Source: Amanita rubescens
Taxonomy: Eukaryota; Basidiomycota; Agaricomycetes; Agaricales; Amanitaceae
Length of the DNA: 64,000 nt
NCBI GenBank assembly: GCA_015039365.1
Contig: WION01000109.1
Location: 62,001 to 126,000 of the forward strand
Reading direction: 5' to 3'
Every line of letters begins with the position of its first letter. Within the stretch, counting starts at the first letter, position 1. This document shows, piece by piece, positions 22,155-32,257 of the stretch. Position numbers and translations under genes: made by a program. A model generated the notes under the pieces. That model ran no database searches, had not been told where the DNA came from, and saw only the letters and a program-made list of their open reading frames with translations.

Positions 22155-25100
22155 CTAATGCTGCTTCTTTAATTCTTTTTCATAATATTCTATAAGTTCT
22201 TTAAAATAGCTGGTAGCATTAACATCACGAATGCATCTAAGCATTCTGTCATGGTAATCATCCGCTTTTGCTTGGCGGAATTCTTCAAGCCATTTTTTAT
22301 CAACTTGTGACATATTATTTTGATGTCTTTTTAAGAATATTTGAGAATCATCAAAAATAATTCCCATTCTTTGTCTGAACTGAACTACTTTATCATAACA
22401 CAAATTCTTTGTCATGATATCAGCTACTTGTTCATTAGTTGGAATGTATGTAAGTCGAACTTTGTTATCTTCAACACATTCTCTAATGTAATGATAGCGT
22501 ATATCTATATGTTTACTTCTATGTTCTTGAGCCGGATTGGATGCAAGAAACATAGCTCCTTGATTGTCACAACAAAGATCAATTGTTTTGATATCAAATG
22601 AAAATTCTTTCATTAATGATTCAATCCAAGCAATCTGACGTGAACAATCAGACATACACATATATTCAGCTTCAGTAGAGGAAAGTGCGACCGTCTTCTG
22701 TTTTCGTGAAACCCATGATATGGCTCCTCCAGCTAATAGCATGACATATCCAGTAACAGATTTTCTTGTTGTTTTATCTGCTGCCCAGTCTGCATCAGCA
22801 AAGGCGAGAAATCCTAATTTTGAAATTCCATTAAAAACTATTTTAGCTTTGTCAGTTGTATTGACATGGCGTATAATGTAAAGGGCCATGTGAATATGAA
22901 TTTCACTAGGGTTTGCACAAAATTGAGACATTAATATTACTTGATAAGTAATATCTGGTCTAGTTCCTAATGCAAGATATAACAATGATCCTATTATTTG
23001 TTGAAATAATGATATTGTTTCAGGCGAAGCTTGTTTATCATTAGGTACTGGTACATAACCAGCAGGGAGTGCTGTACGAGTTGGCTTTGCGTTTTCTTGA
23101 CCAAAACGCTTAACAATTTTCTTGGCATAATCTTCTTGGTCAATAATAAGGGTTTTACCTTCCTTATTGTAATTGACTCTCATACCAAGATATTCTTTTA
23201 TTTTACCAAGATCTGAACATTCCCAAAGTTTCATAAAAGCATCTTTGGCCTTTTTAACTTCTGAGGAATTAGATCCCATGAAAAGTATATCATCTACATA
23301 TAGTACTATAACTATAATAGATTTATTATCTTTTCTGATGTAAATACCAGAATCAGATAAGCAACGATTAAATCCTAAACCTTTGAAGGATTTGTCTGCT
23401 TGTTTATTCCAAGCCCATGAGGCTTGTTTGAGGCCATAAATAGCCTTTTTAAGTCTATATACCTTCTTTTCTTGATTTTTGATTACATAGCCTTCAGGTT
23501 GTGTCATATATACATCCGCTTCAAGATCTCCGTAAAGAAAGGCAGTCTTGACATCGAGTGCTTCTATATCCCAGTTTTCTAGCACTGCAATGGCGAATAG
23601 AAGGCGAATGGTCTCATATCGAGCCACTGGTGAAAATGTTTCATTGTAATCAATCCCAGGTCTTTGCGAAAATCCTTTGGCTACTAAACGAGCCTTTTTT
23701 CTGCCGTCGGATTTTAGTACAAACACCCATCGACATCTGATGGCTGTTCTACCAGGAGGAAGATCTGCTAATTCCCATATATTTCTAGCATTTAATGATT
23801 TAATCTCTTCATCCATAGAAACTTTCCATTTCTCATAGTTTGAAGGATTATTGATGCGCATTTTACTAATGTCTCTATAGTCATATGGAACAGTGTCATC
23901 ATCTTTTGCATATATTGCCTGAGCAAATAAATGATGGACTAGTTCTGTACCATTTTCTTTAACTATTTTTTGTATCCAAGTATTCATTGCCTTTTGGTGA
24001 TATTCTTTTAAGATGCGTATACTTGTAGCAGTATGTGTGATTTGAAATCTTAGAATATCTTCGACTTCTTTATCCGAAGATGAAGATTTTTGTTCTTCTA
24101 AGTCTTTTAATAAATCATACATAACATCTTTTTTATCTGAGATTTCTTTCTCTATCTCAAGAATAGGTTTATCACCATAAACGTTATCAGGTTGAATAAC
24201 TGGAACTTTGAGACGATCAGATCGACGAGGTGGAATATCAGGATCTCTGACAGTTCTAGTTCGACGAGTTTTTGGTCTAGGAGGTGGAGAAGGAGTTTTA
24301 GTCCTTCTTGATCCTATGTAAGCATCTTCAAGATCCAAGTGAGGCTTGTCAATAGGTTGATCTGATTCAACACCCCTTGATTTGGTATCCTCATCTTTTT
24401 CTGATTTAACTGATTTAAAGGATTCTTTATCAGAACCATCATGATCAGAAGGATCATCATTATCGCTATTGTAAGGTCCAGAAGACTTATTTTCTGGAAA
24501 TGTCTTCCTTTTATCAATCTCATCTAAATCGATAAATGGGTTAAGATCTTCTTCTTCCTGAATAGGACTGAGTTTATCAAGATTCTTGGTTGCTATATTT
24601 TTAGTTTTGCTCTCTCTAGGGAATTTGGATTCATTGAATTGTGCTTGGGTGGATATGACGAGTTTGTTATCATGTGTCATGAAGCGGTATGCTTTTGCAT
24701 TCGGTTCATATCCAATAAATGTCATCTCTTCTGATTTAGGAGACAACTTGTTTTTGCGCAATTCTTTTGGGATAAAGACCCAAGCAGTGCATCCAAATAC
24801 TTTGAAGTATGAAACGTCAGGTTTATCCATTGTTAGATTTTGTACTGGTGTAGACCAGTTTGTACGTCTAAGTGGAGTACGATTGTAAATATGTACGGAG
24901 GTTTCAATCGCAAAATTCCACCAAGACTGTGGACATGAAGCATGTAGACGCATTGCTTCACTTTTCTCTCTAAGTGTTCTATTAATCCTTTCTGCACGAC
25001 CATTTTGTTGATGTATATGTGGTGTGCTTAGTTGATGTGTAATGCCATTGGTTTTTAAGTATTCTTCAAATATCTTTGATGTAAACTCCCCTCCTCGATC

Positions 25101-27860
25101 GGAACGGAGTGAAACGATTGAAGTAGAATACATATTTTGAATATAAGTATACCAATGTTTAAAAGAGGTAAAAGCATCTGATTTCTTTTGAAGTAAAAGT
25201 GTCCATACATGAGATGTATAATCGTCTAACAAGACCATTATATATTTATGTTTATTATATGATGGAACAGGCATTTCCATCAAATCAGTATGAACTAGTT
25301 CAAATGGTTTTGAAGCTCTTTTATCTGTATCAGGAAAGCTTTGTGATACAGCTTTACCTTTAACACATCCTTTACAAGGATCATTAGTGGTGGGTAAGGG
25401 TAACCTGGGTGGGAAACCCTTAAGAGATTTATTGCCCATTTTAATTATTTGTTTGGAAGGATGTCCTAGACGTTGATGCCAAATTTCCCAATTGATCACA
25501 TTATGCGTCGGGACTAGTAAGCTCCAAGCTTTTGGCTTATAAATATCGCCATTAATCCACATTAATGTATCATCGCCTAAGGCGGGTGTTCCTTCGATGT
25601 AAGGAACATCAGGAGAACGTTTGAGACTAAAAATAATTTTCTTGTTATCTTGTCTTGCAATTAATCCTTGTTTGCACAAGGTTCCATTGCTTATTAATCT
25701 AAGTATTGCGCTTGGCATGTAGAGAACAGGATGTAATCGAATTTGGTTCACTGTGCCATTTGATAGTTGATGTGAAAGTATTACAGTACCTTCACCTAGT
25801 ATTTGTGATTGTGAATCAGCAGTTATTGCCATACGTGGAGTATCATACTCTGTATAGTCTACAAAATCACTTTTGTTGAAAGTAAAGTGATCTGATGCAC
25901 CGGAATCACACATCCAAATACAATCATTTCTGAATGCGCTAAAGCATTTATAACAGTTGCATGATGATGTTTTCTTACAAAGGGTAAGCTCAGGATCGAA
26001 CATTTTGCCCAAGTTTATACTTGGAAATGCAGAATAACCATTATTTATAGAATTTTCATCTATATAAGATAAAGGACTAACAGATCCTGGGGATCTATCG
26101 TCTACAATTGGAAATTCTATATAATTTAAACTATTACGATAAGGAAATTCTTCAGAACTTGGTGAAAATTCTATTAAATCGGCTTCAGAACTTAGTGTAA
26201 GTTCTGTTGAGTCGACCAAGGTATTTTCTTCATCAGAAAATCCTTGAGAATCACTATTTTCGAAATTAATTTGAATTTCGTCAGAAGAATTACTATTACC
26301 TTCATCGTTTGTGAGGTGTACTACCTCATCGTTAAGGAGTGCATTGATCATGTCAATTACCCCTATAATAGTATTTTTGTTAGTTCGATCATATAAAGCC
26401 TGTTGTTTACAATATTTGGCATGAGCCTCTAATTGTTTCACATACCCTTCGTAATCATATTGGAAATCTTGGTCATTTCCTAATGATATTTGATCATCAT
26501 CATCTTCGACTGTTGCGCGTGCCTTTCCTTTGTCCTTAGGAAGGTTGACTATTGGAAGTGTATTAACATCCAAGTCAGCATTAATATCTGACACTTGTCC
26601 GTTGTCAGATTGAGGTGGAGTAGGCCAAACCACTTTCACCCTTGTACCTTTGTAAGTCCATTTAGGTTTGGACTCACTTTCAGTATCAGCGTAATTAGGA
26701 TCACCTAATTCTTGATTCCAAGAATTTTCGTATTCGTTAGGTAGATTATCATTATCCTGAATAGGATAATAAGTCCTAACATTTGGTGGTTCTATACGAG
26801 ATTTCAAAGGTAAAGCTATGGCAGGTGATGCCATTGAAGAGCCAGTGGCAGCTTGTGCCATTGCAGCTCTCTTAGTCATTTTTTGCTTTAACTTTGTTTC
26901 TTTATTACGCTCATTGTTAGGCCCTTTCTTTTGATTAGGCATTTGGCCATGCCATTGTGCATGAGCGTGAGGTACAGGTGGTTGAGTTTGACGATTTTTT
27001 GGTCGGAAATTTGGTTTAAAACCTCCACGACCTCGTCCGCGACCTCTATTACCGGTATATGGCCTATAGGATCCTGAAGAAGATCCTCCTTGATTAGAAC
27101 TATTACCATAGTTTTGTCCTTGCCATTTAGGGCGAGGATGACCTTGGTTTAAATTAGTTCTAGCCATATTAGCTGTAATAGTTTTGTTGCCGCTGAAAGA
27201 TTTCTTTCTGCGCCATTCTTCTACTATTCTAGGTATTATTTTAGCCATTGAAATATCTTTTGGTTCAATGCTTGCTAATAATACTGATGACATGTTATCC
27301 CAATGCTTTCCTAGAGCATTAAGGAGTAACATACATTGCATGTCATCTGGGATAGTTATTTTATGCATAGAAAGTTTACTAAGTGCATCCTGGAATTTTT
27401 GGATTGCAATTGTAGGATCATGTCGATCATCAAATTTCCATTGAAGGACTTCTTTGAATTCGACATATATTCCAGCTAATCCTGGTGTACCAAACTGTTT
27501 TTTAAGTTTAGCCCAAAAAGATTTAGCTGTGTCATCTTTTTCCTGAAGATGACGAAAAGTGGGACTGAGCTTAAGGGTTATTATTCCTAAAGCTTCTTTG
27601 TCATCTTTAAGATCCTGTTCGTAATCTTTCTTTTTATCTTTAATAATATCCCTGGTGACTGCTGTTGTGGTCGTATTGGAGAGAGCAGTGCTCTCCGATT
27701 CTGTGAGGGCTGGTGCCATATTGAAGGTAGTCGATATGACTCCGTCAATTCCTCGAGTCTGTAAATATGCGATGATATTTGTCTCGAAAGTGTGCCAGTT
27801 TGTTCCATTGAATACTGGAACTGAGTCTGCAATGCTACGAGTTGAAGTAGAAGCTGACAT
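22155..27860 (-). CDS. Copia Gag-Pol polyprotein
   Basis: One 1,901-aa frame from ATG 27860 (MSASTSTRSIADSVPVFNGT). Residues about 1-225 are a UBN2-type Gag (NWHTFETNIIAYLQTRG; FKEVLQWKFDDR). An RG/GRGR-rich basic stretch near 255-290 replaces the usual CCHC zinc knuckle. The aspartic protease has DSGASDHF near 650. The GAG-pre-integrase has WHQRLGHPS and CKGC. The integrase triad lies in HTDLM (about 857), LRSDRGGEF and NGRAER (about 957). The reverse transcriptase has ARLVAKGFSQ and the active site YVDD near 1520. RNase H has LSSTEAEY near 1730 and ADIMTKNL. All catalytic motifs are present and there is no stop, so it looks functional. Gag and Pol are in one frame without a shift site. Confidence 0.97.
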   Translation of the reverse strand: MSASTSTRSIADSVPVFNGTNWHTFETNIIAYLQTRGIDGVISTTFNMAPALTESESTALSNTTTTAVTRDIIKDKKKDYEQDLKDDKEALGIITLKLSPTFRHLQEKDDTAKSFWAKLKKQFGTPGLAGIYVEFKEVLQWKFDDRHDPTIAIQKFQDALSKLSMHKITIPDDMQCMLLLNALGKHWDNMSSVLLASIEPKDISMAKIIPRIVEEWRRKKSFSGNKTITANMARTNLNQGHPRPKWQGQNYGNSSNQGGSSSGSYRPYTGNRGRGRGRGGFKPNFRPKNRQTQPPVPHAHAQWHGQMPNQKKGPNNERNKETKLKQKMTKRAAMAQAATGSSMASPAIALPLKSRIEPPNVRTYYPIQDNDNLPNEYENSWNQELGDPNYADTESESKPKWTYKGTRVKVVWPTPPQSDNGQVSDINADLDVNTLPIVNLPKDKGKARATVEDDDDQISLGNDQDFQYDYEGYVKQLEAHAKYCKQQALYDRTNKNTIIGVIDMINALLNDEVVHLTNDEGNSNSSDEIQINFENSDSQGFSDEENTLVDSTELTLSSEADLIEFSPSSEEFPYRNSLNYIEFPIVDDRSPGSVSPLSYIDENSINNGYSAFPSINLGKMFDPELTLCKKTSSCNCYKCFSAFRNDCIWMCDSGASDHFTFNKSDFVDYTEYDTPRMAITADSQSQILGEGTVILSHQLSNGTVNQIRLHPVLYMPSAILRLISNGTLCKQGLIARQDNKKIIFSLKRSPDVPYIEGTPALGDDTLMWINGDIYKPKAWSLLVPTHNVINWEIWHQRLGHPSKQIIKMGNKSLKGFPPRLPLPTTNDPCKGCVKGKAVSQSFPDTDKRASKPFELVHTDLMEMPVPSYNKHKYIMVLLDDYTSHVWTLLLQKKSDAFTSFKHWYTYIQNMYSTSIVSLRSDRGGEFTSKIFEEYLKTNGITHQLSTPHIHQQNGRAERINRTLREKSEAMRLHASCPQSWWNFAIETSVHIYNRTPLRRTNWSTPVQNLTMDKPDVSYFKVFGCTAWVFIPKELRKNKLSPKSEEMTFIGYEPNAKAYRFMTHDNKLVISTQAQFNESKFPRESKTKNIATKNLDKLSPIQEEEDLNPFIDLDEIDKRKTFPENKSSGPYNSDNDDPSDHDGSDKESFKSVKSEKDEDTKSRGVESDQPIDKPHLDLEDAYIGSRRTKTPSPPPRPKTRRTRTVRDPDIPPRRSDRLKVPVIQPDNVYGDKPILEIEKEISDKKDVMYDLLKDLEEQKSSSSDKEVEDILRFQITHTATSIRILKEYHQKAMNTWIQKIVKENGTELVHHLFAQAIYAKDDDTVPYDYRDISKMRINNPSNYEKWKVSMDEEIKSLNARNIWELADLPPGRTAIRCRWVFVLKSDGRKKARLVAKGFSQRPGIDYNETFSPVARYETIRLLFAIAVLENWDIEALDVKTAFLYGDLEADVYMTQPEGYVIKNQEKKVYRLKKAIYGLKQASWAWNKQADKSFKGLGFNRCLSDSGIYIRKDNKSIIVIVLYVDDILFMGSNSSEVKKAKDAFMKLWECSDLGKIKEYLGMRVNYNKEGKTLIIDQEDYAKKIVKRFGQENAKPTRTALPAGYVPVPNDKQASPETISLFQQIIGSLLYLALGTRPDITYQVILMSQFCANPSEIHIHMALYIIRHVNTTDKAKIVFNGISKLGFLAFADADWAADKTTRKSVTGYVMLLAGGAISWVSRKQKTVALSSTEAEYMCMSDCSRQIAWIESLMKEFSFDIKTIDLCCDNQGAMFLASNPAQEHRSKHIDIRYHYIRECVEDNKVRLTYIPTNEQVADIMTKNLCYDKVVQFRQRMGIIFDDSQIFLKRHQNNMSQVDKKWLEEFRQAKADDYHDRMLRCIRDVNATSYFKELIEYYEKELKKQH

Positions 27861-28115
27861 TGTATGGTTAAGATTTCTTCGGTTGTTAATGAAATCTATA
27901 AAAATAGAAAGAATTAGTATTTATACTTTTTATAATTTGGCGCTATGTTGATGACAAGTTCTTTGAAATTTCTTATCAATTTTTTTATGTCCATGTCCAA
28001 GTTTTCCAAGAAAAGTTAAGGCTTAATTTACTAGATACTATTACAGTTTCTCTACTATTTAGTATCTATAAATTATTCGGCCTTGAGTCAAAAGATATAA
28101 ATATCCTTTATTCTA

Positions 28116-29432
28116 TCAAAGTTCATTTATTAAACTTTGTACAAAAATAAAGGCCCGACGAATCTTTCTCACTTGTTCTTCCCTTACCTTTTCAGGATTG
28201 GGAATGCAAGTGTGAATATTCTTTTTCCCTTCTCTGGGAGTCGGTCGTATTTGATTCCACCGATCTGTATTTGATCTGGTGGGTTCCTTTCGACGCTCGG
28301 CTGTATGAGACTTTAGTGGTTTATAAGTCTCTCTATAAGGTTTATTTACCTTAATAGATGCCTCTTTTGCATGTACCGGATTTTGCTTTGGAACAAAGCG
28401 TTTGTTCTTGTTCCCCTTAAACTGTGAGTACTGGTTCCCTTCAGCATAATGCCTTTGGGGCCTTTCTGCGACCGGTAATCCGCAGGAGGCTCTCCAAAGC
28501 TTGTAGGAATCCGAATCATTTGGGTTCGGATTGTAGACGAATCTTTCCCATAAATGGGTGTTCCATCCTCTACGCATTTGCTCAGTAATTGGTTTCCTAA
28601 CTCTGAAGATAATAATTGGGGTGAACTGTCCCAATCTGACAGTATCTTCGGAACTAAGGTTCCAATCACTGCATGTGGTTCCGCCCAATTTAATTCCATG
28701 GGGACAGTTCTGAATTTTGCTCCAAGTTGGAGTATGATGAACCTTGGGGAATTCTCGACGAGATCCTCCCTCTTTAAGGATCTGTGCAAAATTAGGCACA
28801 GTCACTTTCTGAACACTAGGTACAAACCTAGGTGCCGTCGTCCCAATAGGTGATTGAGACGACGAGGACGATTCAGAAACAACAGGGTCATCATTCTTTC
28901 CTAATGGAGAAGGAGAAGGTGTAAACCTTCTCTTATTTTCCATATTCCTGAATTCATCAAGAATATGGTTATTCAGAGTTTTAGGACCGGAACGTCCTAC
29001 CCAAGATGGAAACATACTATTATAATGTTTAATTTCATTATATAGTATTGGGTCAGAAGCTTTCAGGTTTTTAACCTGAGGAAGGGGAGCAGTGGGACAC
29101 AGAATCTTCGGTTTATTATCCGAAGGGGAATCAGCAAAAGTAACTTTTTTCTTTCCTTTGGTGACGACGGTAAAACCGTCATCACCTTGCACTAAGACTT
29201 TCTCCATAATTTGGACGAATTGGTCATTAGGCATGTCAACCAGTTGGTCTTCAGGGAAGACCTGGAATGTATTTCCACTGGCAAAATCGTGGAAAGAATA
29301 TTTAGCAGGCTCAGCGGCCTGCACAGAGGAAAACGAAATATTTTTTCCAAGCTCAGGAGCTTGGACGGCAATAGCCGAAAAAGACTTGGCCTTGGAGCCA
29401 GACGCAACTTTGGAGTTTGCGGAGGGGGACAT
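28116..29432 (-). CDS. extra ORF upstream of Copia gag, unknown function
   Basis: A 438-aa frame from ATG 29432 (MSPSANSKVASGSKAKSFSA) on the same strand as Gag-Pol and 255 bp upstream of it, inside the element. The N-terminal half is Ser/Ala/Lys-rich with FTVVTKGKKKVTFADSPSD near residue 90. A middle block (KVHHTPTWSKIQNCPHG, then GTTCSDWNLSS and LWERFVYNPNPNDSD, LWRASCGLPVAERPQRHY) looks folded and has several Cys/His and Trp residues. The C-terminal 120 residues are strongly basic, suggesting nucleic-acid binding. I recognise no domain. A Gag-like or captured host role is possible; standard Copia elements have no ORF in this position. The frame has stayed open in a young element, so it may be expressed. 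Confidence 0.8.
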   Translation of the reverse strand: MSPSANSKVASGSKAKSFSAIAVQAPELGKNISFSSVQAAEPAKYSFHDFASGNTFQVFPEDQLVDMPNDQFVQIMEKVLVQGDDGFTVVTKGKKKVTFADSPSDNKPKILCPTAPLPQVKNLKASDPILYNEIKHYNSMFPSWVGRSGPKTLNNHILDEFRNMENKRRFTPSPSPLGKNDDPVVSESSSSSQSPIGTTAPRFVPSVQKVTVPNFAQILKEGGSRREFPKVHHTPTWSKIQNCPHGIKLGGTTCSDWNLSSEDTVRLGQFTPIIIFRVRKPITEQMRRGWNTHLWERFVYNPNPNDSDSYKLWRASCGLPVAERPQRHYAEGNQYSQFKGNKNKRFVPKQNPVHAKEASIKVNKPYRETYKPLKSHTAERRKEPTRSNTDRWNQIRPTPREGKKNIHTCIPNPEKVREEQVRKIRRAFIFVQSLINEL

Positions 29433-30893
29433 GGTTAAAATTTGATAAAAAACTTCTAAAGAAAAGTATGTCAGCAACAAGAACGAAACGGCATTTTTAA
29501 GGCAGTTGTTCTCTAATTTAAGGAAAAGGACTCAATCAAGTATGGACTTGACCAGGCCAACGCTGGGCTTATAGCCAATCAGCTATCTTGACACACATGA
29601 GTCTTGGTTCGATTACTTGATGATGATGTTTGGGGTTGATGATTCATTTAAGAGTTAGAATGCGCCGCATTATGTAGTGTTGCCCAAAGGAGAATATAGG
29701 TGGATCATGGGATGATACAGAAATCATGTAAGCATGTCCGTCGAAAAGACCATTGTAGGTGTCAATTCTTCCTATTATATTATCTGTCCACACTCATGGA
29801 GGCAACGCCAAAGTGTTTATTCCCAGCAAATGAGATCTACAAGGTAAAAACCTTCAGGTCAAATGCCACGACATCAACTTTGAACGCTGTTGGCTCTCTC
29901 CGTATAGAAGGGTCCAAATAATATAAGTTTTTCGTATTCTCCAACAATGCGTAGGACTATTTTGATGTGCTGCTAGGTCGCGTGTCTTTTGCCATTGACA
30001 CTATATGACTGACATCAAAAAGGAAGTCCATCTAGGGTAGCATTGGCCACTAGTCGTTATATCATTTAATCGAATGGCCAACTCGTGACTCGCATTCGTA
30101 ATGAATCTAACATCCTAGCAGTTGGGATAATAGCATAACTTTCTAACATAATCTCTAGGATGAATCATCCCTCTCTAACAACCTATTGGGTCTCAATCCC
30201 CAACTAGGTATCTAGGTATGCGGACGTATTTTTAACGATAGTTATACTAATAACCGCTGGGTTACAGCTGAGTTATTCTGGCTATAGAAACTCCTTAAGG
30301 GGTAGTTTCTGTTCGGCAGAGTGTACTATCCACAATGGGATATCATCTCACCGCTATACTAGAATCTATTTAACTATTTATGTATATAAGGGATCGAAAA
30401 TCCCTATGATGATATATACTGGTTTCAAATACGTCCAATCACATCACATAGTCCAGATAAACTATGTGGGACGCCGAAGTTGCTATGTTCAACTTCGGAA
30501 AACAACCCATGGGATCATTCCCCCATGGTAGTACCCTATTTTATCTCCGGATTATAGGGAATCTAACCGGTGTCCTATCAGGAGGACAAGTCCAAGTATT
30601 GTGACCGCTCTTCAGCGTTTGCCTTGGACAGGCATACCCTTATCTCTGGGTGTAGAGAGGTCCCCATTAGCCCTTGGGTCCGGGCATCATCATTGTTCTC
30701 TTAACCCATCGACGCAGAGTCGAAACGGGGGTTAGCCAAGCACCAATATTAGATATACAAGATACAGGATAGGTAACATGTGCGCTACCCGAACTAATAC
30801 CTTTGTTACCTTAAACCGTTGTAACGACAACGGCGGTCTTGAGCGTTCATGTGTGAAGACAACATGACCGACCAGCCAAAGGCTGTTGGTCCG
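29433..30893 (-). other. Copia 5' leader, about 1.46 kb, non-coding
   Basis: Between the primer-binding site and the extra ORF no frame above about 70 codons is seen on the coding strand. It is long for a Copia leader and may hold packaging or internal initiation signals, but none is visible. Confidence 0.6.
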
Positions 30894-30905
30894 GGGCCCA
30901 TAACC
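30894..30905 (-). promoter_or_regulatory. Copia primer-binding site: initiator tRNA anticodon half
   Basis: Directly inside the 5' LTR the minus strand reads GGTTATGGGCCC. Its complement GGGCCCATAACC is the anticodon stem-loop of eukaryotic initiator tRNA-Met (CAU anticodon in the centre). Priming from a half-cut initiator tRNA is known for Drosophila copia and yeast Ty5, so the same mechanism is inferred here. Confidence 0.8.
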
Positions 30906-31540
30906 TGACGAAGTTGGGTTCTCCTCATCATGGAGTCCAACGCAGCAGCGCAGCGCATGTGACTGAGTAAGGAACCGACTTACTGTGAAGGTAGGAGTGT
31001 GTAGGGGACTTTATAGGAGCTAGAGGCTCAACTATAAGATGTGGAGATGAGAGTAAGAAGTTAGGAGGATACGACGAATTGTCCCTCCTTATATATTGTC
31101 TGAGATACAAATAAGTGTAAACTATGCTATCTACGGACCTTATCCTATTGGATGATAAGGTGTGTATTGTATTACACAGCTATCGTCATATAGACTCATC
31201 ATATGACAATATGTGAGTCATAACGTATCATATGATCTATTCCTAGTCATAATGATTGACAGAATTTATAGAGTTCTGTCATATCTGACATATTGCTGTA
31301 TGACAGATATTATAGAGTTCATTCTTGACAGATTGCTGTAGAATGACGATATATGATTCATAAGGAATCATATCTAGTAACTATGACGCAAGCGTATTTA
31401 TATCTACTTAATCTATACGTTAATGGAGATAGATAAGATCATACTATCTTATCTTCAGATAAGATAAGATAATCTGATAAGATAAGAAAATATCTACGAT
31501 ATATTAACATTATAATATATGGTTTTATATATTTTCATCA
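30906..31540 (-). repeat. Copia 5' LTR
   Basis: 635 bp. On the transcript strand a TATATAAGG box lies at about 31095-31087, so transcription likely starts near 31060. It is followed immediately by the primer-binding site at 30905. Confidence 0.95.
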
Positions 31541-31545
31541 CCAAT

Positions 31546-32203
31546 TAATCAACGCCATTGTCAACGCGAAAATGGCTATTGCACAGCCTATATCTCACTT
31601 GCATTTTCCGGGAACGCCGTCATCCACGACTAATAAACTATTCTAACATAGAAAGTATCCATCCGCGAGAACAAGTCGCGTTTAGGAGAGCTCCTGCACA
31701 AAGAGAAGGGTATATAGTTTGCGTATATAGTTTGCGCATATATTACAACGTCTCACCATATCTTGTATCCCCGATTGTCCAATTCAACTGCCGGGTAACG
31801 GATGCATCAGGTTACCACCTATCTTTTGGAAGATAAACTGTTGAGCCGGTACCTGGAGAGGATAAAGTCAACATCCAAATCGGAGTTTTTATCATCTCGG
31901 AATTAAATCACTTGTTTATCTGGAAAGATAACCACACGTCCCAACACGCAGAACATGATCCCGTCGAATACCTACTAATTCCGAATCATCAGTCTTAGAT
32001 TACATCTGTAAAATGAACCGCAAATAATATATTTGTGACCTAACGGCAATCTTTCTATTTGACGCAGATATATCCACTTTCCCGGCCATCCCGAGGTTAA
32101 AAGGTGCATGCGCCCGGAGCGAGAAGCCGAGGATGGGTTGTCGTAAAAGGCTGACTATGCCATTCGGCAACGCAGCGGATGTGAAATTTTAACACGGAAA
32201 AAG
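31546..32203. other. no recognised gene
   Basis: A plus-strand frame at 31558-31836 is open but has no domain and overlaps the Copia insertion flank. Probably intergenic. Confidence 0.4.
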
Positions 32204-32257
32204 ATGGGGAAAAAAGACTGCTCAAACTCCCACCTCTTTACCTTCGGCCTTCATCTC

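Larger units (their letters stand above)
21489..31540 (-). mobile_element. intact Copia (Ty1-type) LTR retrotransposon
   Basis: The element is 10,052 bp. The two 635-bp LTRs (21489-22123 and 30906-31540) begin TG and end CA, and I found no difference between them by eye. The 5-bp target duplication CCAAT occurs at 21484-21488 and 31541-31545. Transcription is on the minus strand, so the 5' LTR is the right-hand one. Order in the transcript: 5' LTR, primer-binding site, a 1.46-kb leader, extra ORF, Gag-Pol, polypurine tract, 3' LTR. Identical LTRs and an open Gag-Pol point to a very recent insertion. Confidence 0.97.
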
